Assembly (NCBI GenBank): GCA_014874185.1
Contig: JACWAF010000035.1
Span: 124,001 to 188,000, forward strand
Length of the DNA: 64,000 nt
Reading direction: 5' to 3'
Source of the DNA: Nitrospirota bacterium
Lineage (GTDB): Bacteria > Nitrospirota > Thermodesulfovibrionia > Thermodesulfovibrionales > JdFR-88
A program made the position numbers and the translations under genes. Each line of letters begins with the position of its first letter. Within the stretch, counting starts at the first letter, position 1. The notes below the pieces were generated by a model. It had not been told where the DNA came from. It saw only the letters and a program-made list of their open reading frames with translations, and did no database searches. Below are positions 33,156 to 41,261 of the stretch, one piece after another.

Positions 33156-34514
33156 CTATAAAAATCTCCTTGCCACCTCTCTCTGTACCAGCTCCGAATC
33201 CGAATACGCCAGGATTTTATTCTTCTCCTTATAAATTAGATAAGGATTTCCAAACGAGATCCACTGCGGGTCTCTCTCCGCCACGCGGCGGATATTCTCT
33301 TTTAATTGCTCCGAAGGCGGGCGCCATGCGCGCGGAGTGGAGTATGTGACCGCGAGAATATCTCCCGGCGGAAGGTCGCCTTCGGGATTTATCTTATAAG
33401 GGATTCTTTTTTCTTTGATCTCTTCCAGAAGCGGTGCGAGCGCATCCGGCTCATCCGACAATATTATTAAAGCAGGGTTTTCAATTTTCTTCAGATCGCC
33501 TTCTATGCTTATCGCCTTCAGGGCTATTTCATCAGCAAGCTTCCTGTGCCCCTCAAAGTAAGGCGTTCCCCTTTCGGGAAGCATCTTCATCCTGTTCCTC
33601 ACCGCAAACAGCCGCTCGGAATCCGATTTCACTCCGCTTTTTGCCAGGTGGCGGGCAATCCCGTCCGGCTCCGAGGGGTGCAGGATGATGTTCACACCGG
33701 CCCGGAGGGCAAGCTCCGACGCGCGCTCCTCGGGCATGGAGAGCCCGGCCATGTTCATTGCGTCCGTGATGATCAGCCCCTTGAACCCAATTCCGTTTCT
33801 AAGAAACTCCACCGCCCTGGCCGATACCGTCATGGGCAGGCCGGAAGGCTCTATCGCGGGCACCTTCAGATGTCCAAGCATCATCGCCCGTGCGCCCGCC
33901 TGCGCCGCCGCACGGAATGGTACAAGCTCGCAGTCCTCAAGCTCTTTAATCCCCTTGTTTATCTCCGGCATCGCCAGATGAGAATCAACCGCCGTGTCCC
34001 CATGGCCCGGAAAGTGCTTCCCGCAGGCTGAGACCCCTTTCCTCTGGAACTCCTCAATCATGGCCGCCCCCAGTTTCGCCACAATCCCCGGCCCTTCCCC
34101 AAATGCCCTGGTCGCAATGATGGGGTTATCCGGATTGGAATTCACGTCCAGGACCGGCGCGAAGATCATGTTAATGCCCGCATGCCTGGCCTCCGTGGCA
34201 ATGGCCGAAAACGCCCGTTTTAAAACCTTCTGGCTCATCCCGTTCAGAAGCGCCTTCCCAAATGCCATGGCGGATGGGAAAACAGTCCCGCCCTCCACCT
34301 GCTGCCCCAGCCCGCGCTCCAGGTCGGAGGCGATTACAAGCGGCATCACCGCATGCCTTTGAAGCTCGGCTATGCCCTCCTTTACGGCCTCCAGCCTTCC
34401 CCCAAACAGGATAAATCCGGCAACTCCCTTTTTTACAAGCTCCACGTACGGGGCGGGGTTATTTTCGAGGTCCCTCCCCTCAAGCCTCGGCATCATGAAT
34501 TCGTATGGGTTCAT
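33156..34514 (-). CDS. nagZ: Beta-N-acetylhexosaminidase NagZ (GH3)
   Basis: NagZ removes N-acetylglucosamine from muropeptide breakdown products in cell-wall recycling. The 452 residues include IASDLERGLGQQVEGGT, the NagZ-specific loop KHFPGHGDTAVDSH and the nucleophile Asp in IITDAMNMAGL. A C-terminal extension of about 100 residues follows, so it is longer than the roughly 340-residue enterobacterial form. It has no signal peptide, so it acts in the cytoplasm. A TATAAT lies 5 nt before the ATG and no Shine-Dalgarno sequence is visible, which may mean a leaderless mRNA; the matching -35 is poor. Confidence 0.92.
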   Translation of the reverse strand: MNPYEFMMPRLEGRDLENNPAPYVELVKKGVAGFILFGGRLEAVKEGIAELQRHAVMPLVIASDLERGLGQQVEGGTVFPSAMAFGKALLNGMSQKVLKRAFSAIATEARHAGINMIFAPVLDVNSNPDNPIIATRAFGEGPGIVAKLGAAMIEEFQRKGVSACGKHFPGHGDTAVDSHLAMPEINKGIKELEDCELVPFRAAAQAGARAMMLGHLKVPAIEPSGLPMTVSARAVEFLRNGIGFKGLIITDAMNMAGLSMPEERASELALRAGVNIILHPSEPDGIARHLAKSGVKSDSERLFAVRNRMKMLPERGTPYFEGHRKLADEIALKAISIEGDLKKIENPALIILSDEPDALAPLLEEIKEKRIPYKINPEGDLPPGDILAVTYSTPRAWRPPSEQLKENIRRVAERDPQWISFGNPYLIYKEKNKILAYSDSELVQREVARRFL

Positions 34515-34548
34515 AAGGTATTATATACTTTACTTCATAGGCAACGGA

Positions 34549-34686
34549 CTTCTTTCTCTTGTAAGAGAAAGCCCACGGACCTTGGGGCAGCAAAGAGAAT
34601 TTTTATATTTTCTCCCGCTCGCGAGGGGAGAAAATCCAAGGATTTTTTCTCTTGCTACTTCTCTTTTTTGCAAAAAAGAGAAGTAG
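34549..34686. repeat. Three-hairpin repeat family, copy C (complete, inverted)
   Basis: In reverse order relative to the other full copies, it has ACTTCTTTCTCTT/AAGAGAAAG, a middle hairpin CTCCCGCTCGCGAGGGGAG and the CTACTTCTCTTTTTT/AAAAAAGAGAAGTAG hairpin (34655-34686). It lies between the divergent nagZ and ftsY genes and ends 22 nt before ftsY. Confidence 0.85.
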
Positions 34687-34707
34687 ATTATCTTTCGAGG
34701 TCGTTTA

Positions 34708-35613
34708 ATGGGATTTTTAGACAGATTAAAAGGCGGTTTGGAGAAGACGCGGAAGGCTTTCGTGGGGCGCATAGACGCGGTCTTCTCCGGGCAGAAGCCT
34801 TTAAATGAAGAGACCCTTGAAGAGCTTGAAGAGATACTCATCTCCTCGGACATCGGCGTGAGCACGGCCGTGGAGATAGTGGAGTACTTGAAGAGCAAAG
34901 AGGGCGAGATAAGGAAGGCGGGCTCCCCGCGGGAGTTTCTGAAGGCGCACATGAAGGACCTTCTTGGCCGGCCGCAGCCGCTGGTCATCTTCGGCGAGAA
35001 GCCTTTTGTCATCCTCACCCTGGGCGTGAACGGCACAGGCAAGACGACCACCATCGGGAAGCTGGCATCCAGGTTCGTATCCGAGGGGCATTCGGTGATC
35101 ATTGCCGCAGGCGACACCTTCAGGGCGGCGGCCATAGAGCAGCTTGAGATATGGGCCGGGCGCTCCGGCGCGCAGATAGTAAAACAGAAGGCTGGCGGAG
35201 ACCCGGCCGCGGTCGCATTCGACGCGGTGGAGGCCGCCAAATCCAGGGGCACCGACGTGGTCATAATCGATACCGCGGGCAGGCTGCATACCAAAAGCCC
35301 CCTGATGGAAGAGCTTAAAAAGATAAAGCGCGTGGTGGGTCGCGCCATGCCTGACGCACCACAGGAGACCCTCCTGGTGGTGGACGCCACTACCGGCCAG
35401 AACGCCCTGAACCAGGCGAAGCTCTTCAATGAGGCCGTAGGCGTCACCGGCATAGCCCTCACCAAGCTGGACGGCACCTCCAAGGGCGGCATAGTCTTCA
35501 CGGTAAAACGAGAGCTTGATATCCCGATTAAACTTATCGGGATCGGCGAGGGCGTGGACGACCTCCGGGACTTCAACCCCTCGGAGTTTATAGAAGCACT
35601 GTTCGAGCCTTAA
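34708..35613 (+). CDS. ftsY: Signal recognition particle receptor FtsY
   Basis: FtsY docks the signal recognition particle and its ribosome at the membrane. The 301 residues lack the long acidic N-terminal domain of E. coli FtsY and start MGFLDRLKGGLEKTRKAFVG. The NG domain contains LGVNGTGKTTTIGKLA (P-loop, about 108-122), AAGDTFRAAAIEQL, VIIDTAGRLHTK, VVDATTGQNAL and TKLDGTSKGGIVF. The start is ATG 34708 with a modest GAGG. It is flanked by three-hairpin repeats on both sides. Confidence 0.97.
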   Translation: MGFLDRLKGGLEKTRKAFVGRIDAVFSGQKPLNEETLEELEEILISSDIGVSTAVEIVEYLKSKEGEIRKAGSPREFLKAHMKDLLGRPQPLVIFGEKPFVILTLGVNGTGKTTTIGKLASRFVSEGHSVIIAAGDTFRAAAIEQLEIWAGRSGAQIVKQKAGGDPAAVAFDAVEAAKSRGTDVVIIDTAGRLHTKSPLMEELKKIKRVVGRAMPDAPQETLLVVDATTGQNALNQAKLFNEAVGVTGIALTKLDGTSKGGIVFTVKRELDIPIKLIGIGEGVDDLRDFNPSEFIEALFEP

Positions 35614-35622
35614 AGACAAGGA

Positions 35623-35747
35623 CTACTTTTCTTTTTTGCAAAAAAGAAAAGTAGCAAAAGAAAAAACTCTTAATATTTTTCCCCGCTCAGACGAGCGGGA
35701 AAAAACTAAAAGTTCTTTTTGCTTCTTTTTCTTACAAGAAAAAGAAG
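35623..35747. repeat. Three-hairpin repeat family, copy D (complete)
   Basis: Hairpin 1 is 35623-35654 (CTACTTTTCTTTTTT arms around GC). Hairpin 2 is CCCGCTC/GAGCGGG with an AGAC loop. Hairpin 3 is 35722-35747 (CTTCTTTTTCTT/AAGAAAAAGAAG). It lies between ftsY and leuD, 10 nt after the ftsY stop. Confidence 0.88.
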
Positions 35748-35773
35748 GAATTTAGATTTTCAGGAGGCATTTT

Positions 35774-36268
35774 ATGGTTTTTAAAGGACGGGTTTGGAAG
35801 TTTGGGGATGATGTGGACACGGACGCGATAATACCGGCGAGGTATTTGAACACATCGGATCCGGCGGAGCTGGCGAGGCATGTTATGGAGGATGCGGACA
35901 GCGAGTTCCCGAAGAAGGTAAAGGCCGGGGACATGATAGTGGCCGGGAAGAATTTCGGCTGCGGGTCTTCGAGGGAGCATGCGCCTATTGCGATAAAGGC
36001 GGCGGGGATCCAGACGGTAATCGCGAAGAGCTTCGCGCGGATTTTTTACAGGAATGCCTTCAACATAGGGCTTCCGATATTCGAGTGCCCGGACCTGGCG
36101 GAGAACGTAAAAGAAGGTGATGTTATAGAAGTGGACGGGGACAGGGGGGTTATCCATGCAGGCGGAAAGGAGTTCCAGGTGAAGCCGATACCGCCATTTA
36201 TGAACGAGCTTGTGGCCGCTGGCGGGCTTATAGAGTGGACGAAGAAAAGGCTGGCCGGGAGAAAATAG
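35774..36268 (+). CDS. leuD: 3-isopropylmalate dehydratase small subunit
   Basis: LeuD, with LeuC, isomerises 2- and 3-isopropylmalate in leucine synthesis. The 164 residues are normal length for the short LeuD class: [20 protein letters not shown], then [39 protein letters not shown], and C-terminal [17 protein letters not shown]. It starts at ATG 35774 behind AGGAGG. leuC is not adjacent here. A repeat precedes it and a MITE-like element follows it. Confidence 0.95.
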   Translation: MVFKGRVWKFGDDVDTDAIIPARYLNTSDPAELARHVMEDADSEFPKKVKAGDMIVAGKNFGCGSSREHAPIAIKAAGIQTVIAKSFARIFYRNAFNIGLPIFECPDLAENVKEGDVIEVDGDRGVIHAGGKEFQVKPIPPFMNELVAAGGLIEWTKKRLAGRK

Positions 36269-36286
36269 ATACTCAATTCAATCGCT

Positions 36287-36441
36287 GGTTCAGGTTTATA
36301 ACCACACTTGTCCAAGATAAATTTTTTGGATAGCGTTTCAATTAAGAGAAAAAGCGAAAATAGTTTGTCATTCCCGCAGGTGGTAAGCGGGAATGACGAG
36401 ACCTCATCTGTTTTGGACAGCAGTGGTTGCAAACTTGAACC
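36287..36441. mobile_element. MITE-like element with GGTTCAGG terminal inverted repeats
   Basis: The 155-bp unit begins GGTTCAGGTTTATAACCAC followed by ACTTGTCCAA. It ends with the near reverse complement TTTTGGACAGCAGTGGTTGC followed by AAACTTGAACC, giving inverted ends of about 30 bp with a few mismatches. The interior holds a hairpin CATTCCCGC...GCGGGAATGACG. There is no ORF. The left half matches 11718-11825 closely. I cannot identify a target-site duplication. A further ATTCC/GGAAT and ATTCCCG/CGGGAAT repeat lies at 36476-36550; the rest of 36269-36578 holds nothing else. Confidence 0.7.
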
Positions 36442-36578
36442 GCAGCATTTTTTACTGAAGAGCCCCGGACGCTCTGTCATTCCGGCTCGTCCGGAATCCT
36501 TCCTATCAGTTCGCTTCCTTAAAAAAGATTCCCGACAAGCGGGAATGACAAATGGAAAACCTTCTTGAAAGTAGCTTC

Positions 36579-37379
36579 TTACTTCGCGTTGGGGAAGAAA
36601 AGCACGTTGCCGTGGCGGTCCTTATATTTGGCGATTGTGGCCTGTCCATCCAGCGAGATCATCCACTTTACAAAGGTCTCGGCCGCTTTGAACCGCACGA
36701 AATTATGTTTTTGAGGGTTCACGGCCATCACGCCGTACTGGTTGAAGAGGGCCGGGTCTCCCTGGTACAGGATCTTGAGGTCCAGCTTGTCCTGCATGGA
36801 GAGAAATGTGCCCCTGTCCGTAAGCGTGTAGGCGCGTTTTTCGCTGGCTATGCGGAGGGTGCCGCCCATGCCCTGGCTCGCCTCCATGTAAGCCGCCCCT
36901 TTGGGCATAAGGCCCAGCTGTTTCCACAGGCTCTTTTCTTTTATATCGGTGCCGGAGTGGTCGCCCCTGCTTACGAATAGCTGGCCGGATTGCGCTATCC
37001 GCTTCATGGCTTCCAATGCGGAGGACGCCTGTGCTATACGGGCCGGGTCATTGGGCGGGCCTACCACGATGAAGTCGTTGTACATCACGTCGTGCCGGTC
37101 TACGAAGTAGCCTTCCTTCACGGCCTGAAGCTCAAGGCTTTTCGCGTGGCAGAGGACGGCGTCAACGTCGCCCCTCTTGCCAAGCTCTATTGCGGCCCCG
37201 GTGCCCACGGCTATTACATGCACGGTGATCCCCGTCTGCTGTTTGAATATGGGCAGGAGGTAATCGAAGAGGCCGGAGTTTTCCGTGCTTGTGGTGGAGC
37301 CCAGCTTGAGGACTGGTCCCGCAAAAGCCTGAACACCTGACAAGGCAATGATCACAATAATCAGGAGCAATTTTTTCAT
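36579..37379 (-). CDS. tupA: Tungstate-binding protein of an ABC transporter (TupA type)
   Basis: The 266-residue protein has a signal peptide (cleavage near QAFAG). Its TupA-type pattern includes LGSTTSTENSGLFDYLLPIF, HVIAVGTGAAIELGKRGDVDA, VDRHDVMYNDFIVVGPPND, FVSRGDHSGTDIKEKSLWKQ and ASQGMGGTLRIASEKRAYTL. It binds tungstate (or molybdate) in the periplasm. I start at ATG 37379; a longer in-frame ORF upstream is only the antisense of nadE. No permease or ATPase gene (tupBC) adjoins it, so it is an orphan here. The mRNA is probably leaderless. Confidence 0.9.
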   Translation of the reverse strand: MKKLLLIIVIIALSGVQAFAGPVLKLGSTTSTENSGLFDYLLPIFKQQTGITVHVIAVGTGAAIELGKRGDVDAVLCHAKSLELQAVKEGYFVDRHDVMYNDFIVVGPPNDPARIAQASSALEAMKRIAQSGQLFVSRGDHSGTDIKEKSLWKQLGLMPKGAAYMEASQGMGGTLRIASEKRAYTLTDRGTFLSMQDKLDLKILYQGDPALFNQYGVMAVNPQKHNFVRFKAAETFVKWMISLDGQATIAKYKDRHGNVLFFPNAK

Positions 37380-37387
37380 ATGCAAAA

Positions 37388-37417
37388 AGTATATACCGAG
37401 GCAAAAAAAAATGTAAA
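37388..37417 (-). promoter_or_regulatory. tupA promoter, predicts leaderless mRNA
   Basis: On the minus strand, TTTACA (37417-37412) and TATACT (37393-37388) are 18 nt apart and the ATG follows after 8 nt. No Shine-Dalgarno sequence could fit. Confidence 0.6.
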
Positions 37418-37502
37418 GAGCGGCCGAATTTTTTGCAACCCCTAAGAGCATAAATACCCGCACGGAGCGGTGTTGTTCCGGATGCGGCCGGACGTGAAAA
37501 AC

Positions 37503-37532
37503 TTTACACTGACAAGGGTTTCGGGATATTAT
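37503..37532 (+). promoter_or_regulatory. nadE promoter, predicts leaderless mRNA
   Basis: TTTACA (37503-37508) and TATTAT (37527-37532) are 18 nt apart, and the nadE ATG at 37540 follows after 7 nt. The arrangement mirrors the divergent tupA promoter in the same gap. Confidence 0.6.
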
Positions 37533-37539
37533 TAAGCTT

Positions 37540-39267
37540 ATGAAAACCCTGCGGGTTGCCCTTGCGCAGACAAATCCCACGGTAGGGGACCTGAAGGGCA
37601 ACAGTGAAAAAATAATAGCCTGTATCGAAGAGGCGAAAAAGGAAGGGGCGGCGATAATCGCCTTCCCCGAGCTTTCGGTCACCGGATACCCGCCTGAAGA
37701 CCTGCTCCTGAAGCCGCAGTTCATAGATGACAACATGAAGGCCCTGGAGGCGATAAGCCGCGAGGCGCGGGACATTATCGCCGTGGTGGGCTTCGTGGAC
37801 AAGCGCAAGGACATCTACAATGCCGCCGCGGTGCTTGGGGACGGGCGTCTGCTGGATGCCTATCACAAGATGTATCTCCCCAATTACGGTGTATTCGACG
37901 AGTTCCGCTATTTCAAGGCGGGCGAGCGCTGCCCGGTCTACCAGCTTGGCGACGCGAGATTCGGCATCTCGGTCTGTGAGGACATCTGGTACCCGGGCGG
38001 GCCAATAAGGGCGCAGACGATAAGCGGCGCGGAGTTCATCGTGAACATAAACGCCTCGCCCTACACGATGGGCAAGAGCGAATTCAGGGAGCGGATGCTG
38101 GCCACCAGGGCGACGGATTATGCCGCCTCCATCATTTACGTGAACGCCGTGGGCGGGCAGGACGAACTGGTATTCGACGGCGGCAGTTTCGCCGTGAACG
38201 AGCGTGGCGAGCTTATCGCGAGGGCACGCTTTTTTGAGGAAGAGATGGTCTATATAGACCTGGACCTTGAGGCCGTCTTTATGCGCAGGCTGCACGACCC
38301 CAGGGCGAGACAGGAAAAACTGGCGCCCGGCGAGAGCGTGGAATCTGTCATACTGCCCCCGCCGAAGCTGGTGCCGCACAAGGTATCACGGAAAAGGCCG
38401 GTTGCGGAATGCCTTTCTCTGGAAGAGGAGGTCTACAAGGCGCTCACACTGGGCGTAAAGGACTATGCAGGGAAGAACCTCTTCGGGAAGGTGATAATAG
38501 GGCTTTCGGGCGGCGTGGACTCGGCGCTTGTGGCCGCCATAGCCGTGGACGCCCTGGGCAGTGAGAACGTGCGGGTCCTCTTCATGCCCTCAAGGTTCTC
38601 ATCCAATGAGAGCAGGGAGGATTCGTTCCAGCTAAGTGAAAATCTTGGGATCGAATGCACTGAGATATCGATTGAGCCGGTATTCGAGGCATATCTGAAA
38701 ATGCTGGGACCCCATTTCGAAGGGCTTGCCCCCGATATAACGGAAGAGAACATCCAGGCCCGGATAAGGGGCAATATACTGATGGCTTTTTCCAACAAGC
38801 TCCGCCGGCTGGTGCTTACCACCGGCAACAAGTCCGAGATGAGCGTGGGATACGCCACTCTTTACGGCGACATGGCTGGCGGCTTCGCCGTGATAAAGGA
38901 CGTGTCAAAGACGCTTGTCTACGCTATCGCCAGGTGGCGGAACGAAAAGGCGGGCTGCGCCCTGATACCGGAGAGGATACTCACCAAGGAGCCCACGGCG
39001 GAGCTTCGGCCGAACCAGAAGGACACGGACTCGCTTCCGCCCTATCCCATCCTTGATCCGATACTTGAGGCCTATGTGGAAAATGATATGAGCTTCGATG
39101 AGATATTGAACCTGGACAGCAATCCCGAGAACGTTAAGCGGGTAATCAGGATGATAGACCTCAGCGAGTACAAGCGCAGGCAGGCCCCGCCGGGGATAAA
39201 GATCACCCCCCGCGCCTTCGGCCGGGACAGACGGTTCCCGATTACGAACAGGTACAGGAGCTATTAA
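37540..39267 (+). CDS. nadE: Glutamine-dependent NAD+ synthetase
   Basis: NadE converts deamido-NAD to NAD using ammonia released from glutamine. The 575 residues hold an N-terminal nitrilase-type glutaminase (FPELSVTGYPPEDLLLK; Cys nucleophile in SVCEDIWYPGGP; about 1-260) and a C-terminal synthetase with the pyrophosphatase loop IGLSGGVDSALVAAIAVDAL, then LTTGNKSEMSVGYATLYGDM and LPPYPILDPILEAYVE. Full length. The start at ATG 37540 has no Shine-Dalgarno sequence and sits 7 nt after a -10 hexamer. Confidence 0.96.
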   Translation: MKTLRVALAQTNPTVGDLKGNSEKIIACIEEAKKEGAAIIAFPELSVTGYPPEDLLLKPQFIDDNMKALEAISREARDIIAVVGFVDKRKDIYNAAAVLGDGRLLDAYHKMYLPNYGVFDEFRYFKAGERCPVYQLGDARFGISVCEDIWYPGGPIRAQTISGAEFIVNINASPYTMGKSEFRERMLATRATDYAASIIYVNAVGGQDELVFDGGSFAVNERGELIARARFFEEEMVYIDLDLEAVFMRRLHDPRARQEKLAPGESVESVILPPPKLVPHKVSRKRPVAECLSLEEEVYKALTLGVKDYAGKNLFGKVIIGLSGGVDSALVAAIAVDALGSENVRVLFMPSRFSSNESREDSFQLSENLGIECTEISIEPVFEAYLKMLGPHFEGLAPDITEENIQARIRGNILMAFSNKLRRLVLTTGNKSEMSVGYATLYGDMAGGFAVIKDVSKTLVYAIARWRNEKAGCALIPERILTKEPTAELRPNQKDTDSLPPYPILDPILEAYVENDMSFDEILNLDSNPENVKRVIRMIDLSEYKRRQAPPGIKITPRAFGRDRRFPITNRYRSY

Positions 39268-39295
39268 AACCCATTTAAGAGAACTTTTTAAAAAC

Positions 39296-39437
39296 CTGTC
39301 ATACCGGCGAAAGCCGGTATCCAGCGACTTTATTAGTGCTCTTTTGCTGGTTCAGGTTTGTAACCTGAACCAGCATAAGAATATTAAGAGATTTGATATA
39401 TTCCCCCCTTTTCTAAAGGGGGGTGAGGGGGGATTGC
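39296..39437. repeat. Intergenic repeat cluster
   Basis: Three units occur: TACCGGC/GCCGGTA near 39301-39320, a GGTTCAGG/CCTGAACC palindrome near 39350-39375 (GCTGGTTCAGGTTTG, then TAACCTGAACCAGC) and a C-run/G-run unit at 39401-39437. They lead straight into the truncated DUF559 gene. Confidence 0.7.
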
Positions 39438-39444
39438 CGGATAA

Positions 39445-39711
39445 ATGCTCCTGGACTATATAGTTGATTTTTGCTGCCCGAAGGCAAACCTGATAATCGA
39501 ACTGGATGGCGGTCAACATTTCTCTCCAAAAGGAATTGAAAAGGATAAACTCAGAGATAAAGAATTAACCAAACAGGGTTATAAAATCCTAAGATTTTCA
39601 GACAGACAAATTTTTGAAAATATTGACGGTATAATAGGAAAAATTTATGATTCTGTAATCCCCCTCCGTCCCCCTTTAGGAAAGGGGGATCGAAAGAAGG
39701 ATAAAGAATGA
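39445..39711 (+). pseudogene. N-terminally truncated DUF559 nuclease-like protein
   Basis: The 88-residue frame begins MLLDYIVDFCCPKANLIIEL, then DGGQHFSPKG, YKILRFSDRQIFENIDGIIG. This is the C-terminal two thirds of the DUF559 (Vsr-like endonuclease fold) family. The usual first 40 residues (with the RxxxTxxExxLWxxLR helix) are missing, and a stop codon lies directly before the ATG, at the edge of a C-run/G-run repeat. The protein also ends in the same repeat read in frame (PLRPPLGKGDRKK, about 39659-39692). It overlaps the next gene by 4 nt (ATGA), so it may still be translated. It is likely inactive. Confidence 0.75.
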
Positions 39712-39968
39712 GCTATAGCCCGCTTAAAATCATTTTGCCTTTCATCTTAATTGCCTCTCTCTCTTTTCCCGCATACGCGATGGATTTCAAGAAGGACGCT
39801 AAAATAGCGAAGGCCTTGCCCCCGAAGCCGGTGAAAATCAAACTGAAGCGGGACGGCAAGGGCGAGTACTCATGGGAGCTTTCGGGCGACGGTCTGCGCG
39901 AGATAATCAGGCTGGACAAGAGATTGAAGGCCTATGTGAACGCCGGGCATAAAAAAGAGGGCAAATGA
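39708..39968 (+). CDS. Small secreted protein of unknown function
   Basis: The 86-residue protein has a signal peptide (IILPFILIASLSFPAYA) and a short basic mature part (KKDAKIAKALPPKPVKIKLK, then GEYSWELSGDGLREIIRLDKRL). It overlaps rsmI by 4 nt (ATGA) and the truncated DUF559 gene by 4 nt. Translation is therefore probably coupled in the order DUF559 remnant, this gene, rsmI, VanZ-like. I do not recognise a family. Confidence 0.65.
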   Translation: MSYSPLKIILPFILIASLSFPAYAMDFKKDAKIAKALPPKPVKIKLKRDGKGEYSWELSGDGLREIIRLDKRLKAYVNAGHKKEGK

Positions 39969-40786
39969 GCGGCACGCTCTACGTGGTCTCCACCCCGATA
40001 GGGAACCTGGAGGACATCACCCTCCGGGCGCTCCGCATACTTAAAGAGGCGGACGTGATAGCCGCCGAGGACACAAGGCACTCCCTTAAGCTCCTGAACC
40101 ATTACGGCATAAAAAAGCCGCTTATCAGCTATTGGTCGGAGCGTGAGAAGCTCCGGGCAGAGGAGCTTGTCAGCAAGCTGAAAGACGGCCTCTCCGTCGC
40201 CCTCATATCGGACGCGGGCACGCCCGGCATCTCGGACCCCGGCTATCAGCTTGTAAAAAGGGCCATCGAGGAGAACATGGACGTGGTCTCCATTCCGGGG
40301 CCAAGCGCGTTGATAGCCGCCCTTTCCATCTCCGGCCTGCCCACGGACGAGTTTATCTTCACTGGCTTCCTGTCCCCCAAAAAAGGCGAGAGGCTTCGCG
40401 CCTTGAAAGAGCTTTCTTTCCAGCCTCGCACGGTGGTCCTTTATGAGGCCCCGCACCGGATACTTGAAGCCCTTCTGGATATAAAAGAGGTCTTCGGGGC
40501 GGAAAGGAAGGCCGCCGTTGTAAAAGAGATAACAAAAATGCACGAGGAGGCGATAAGAGGGAATATCGGGGAAATCTTGCAAACGCTGGAAGAAAAGACC
40601 ATCGCGGGCGAATACGTTATAATCCTTGAAGGCAGACCCAAAGGGGCGCAGGCCGGCATCGAGGAGGCCCTTCGCGAGGTGCAGGCCCTTATGAAAAGGG
40701 GAATGGGAAGGAAAGAGGCCGTGAAGACGGTATCGGAGGCATACGGGATAGGGAAAAAAGAACTCTACGCGAGGAGCCTTGAATGA
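39965..40786 (+). CDS. rsmI: 16S rRNA 2'-O-ribose C1402 methyltransferase RsmI
   Basis: RsmI methylates the ribose of C1402 in the decoding centre of 16S rRNA, using SAM. The 273 residues show the family motifs TLYVVSTPIGNLEDITLRAL, ADVIAAEDTRHSLKLLNHYG, SDAGTPGISDPGYQLV, IPGPSALIAALSISGLPTDE and VLYEAPHRILEAL. It overlaps its upstream and downstream neighbours by 4 nt each, so it is part of one tight operon with the VanZ-like gene. Confidence 0.95.
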   Translation: MSGTLYVVSTPIGNLEDITLRALRILKEADVIAAEDTRHSLKLLNHYGIKKPLISYWSEREKLRAEELVSKLKDGLSVALISDAGTPGISDPGYQLVKRAIEENMDVVSIPGPSALIAALSISGLPTDEFIFTGFLSPKKGERLRALKELSFQPRTVVLYEAPHRILEALLDIKEVFGAERKAAVVKEITKMHEEAIRGNIGEILQTLEEKTIAGEYVIILEGRPKGAQAGIEEALREVQALMKRGMGRKEAVKTVSEAYGIGKKELYARSLE

Positions 40787-41103
40787 TTGTTATCGTCTGG
40801 CTCTTCTTCGTGGCCGCTTTTTCCTTTATCCCCTTTAAGACGCGGGTCCCCCATGCCGATAAGCTTGTGCACTTTATCCTGTACGCGATCACGGGGCTTC
40901 TCTTTTTCACTTACTTGATAAAAAAGACCAGTTTCAAGAATGCGCTTGCGCTCTCGATAATCCTGCCGGTGGCCTATGGTGTGATCATAGAGGTGGCCCA
41001 GAGGTATACGGGACGGACCCCCTCGTTTGCGGACGCCCTTGCAAATGCCGCCGGTGCCGCAGCGGCGGGTCTCTTCATTGGGATGAAGAGAAAATGGCGA
41101 TAA
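40783..41103 (+). CDS. VanZ-like membrane protein
   Basis: The 106-residue protein has four hydrophobic segments. The family motifs are a C-terminal-to-helix HADKLVHFILYAITGLLFF and a later VIIEVAQRYTGRTPSFADAL followed by ANAAGAAAAGL. VanZ-like proteins are small and poorly understood; some give low-level resistance to teicoplanin, but this form has no resistance context. It overlaps rsmI by 4 nt and is last in that operon. Confidence 0.85.
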   Translation: MIVIVWLFFVAAFSFIPFKTRVPHADKLVHFILYAITGLLFFTYLIKKTSFKNALALSIILPVAYGVIIEVAQRYTGRTPSFADALANAAGAAAAGLFIGMKRKWR

Positions 41104-41110
41104 GACTATT

Positions 41111-41236
41111 CTACTTTTCCTTTTTGCAAAAAAGAAAAGTAGCAAAAGAAAAAACTCTTAATATTTTTTCCCGCTCAGATGAGCGGGAAAAAATCTAAAA
41201 GTTCTCTTTGCTTCTTTCTCTTACAAGAGAAAGAAG
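41111..41236. repeat. Three-hairpin repeat family, copy E (complete)
   Basis: Hairpin 1 is 41111-41142 (CTACTTTTCC side against GGAAAAGTAG-like arm). Hairpin 2 is CCCGCTC/GAGCGGG with an AGAT loop. Hairpin 3 is 41211-41236 (CTTCTTTCTCTT/AAGAGAAAGAAG). It is nearly identical to copy D and lies between the VanZ-like and DUF362 genes. Confidence 0.88.
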
Positions 41237-41261
41237 ATAATTTCTTTATCTGGAGAAGTTG

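Noticed and set aside
37380-37814. N-terminal extension of tupA by 145 codons
   Set aside because: The extension is the antisense strand of nadE; the signal peptide at 37379 gives the natural start.
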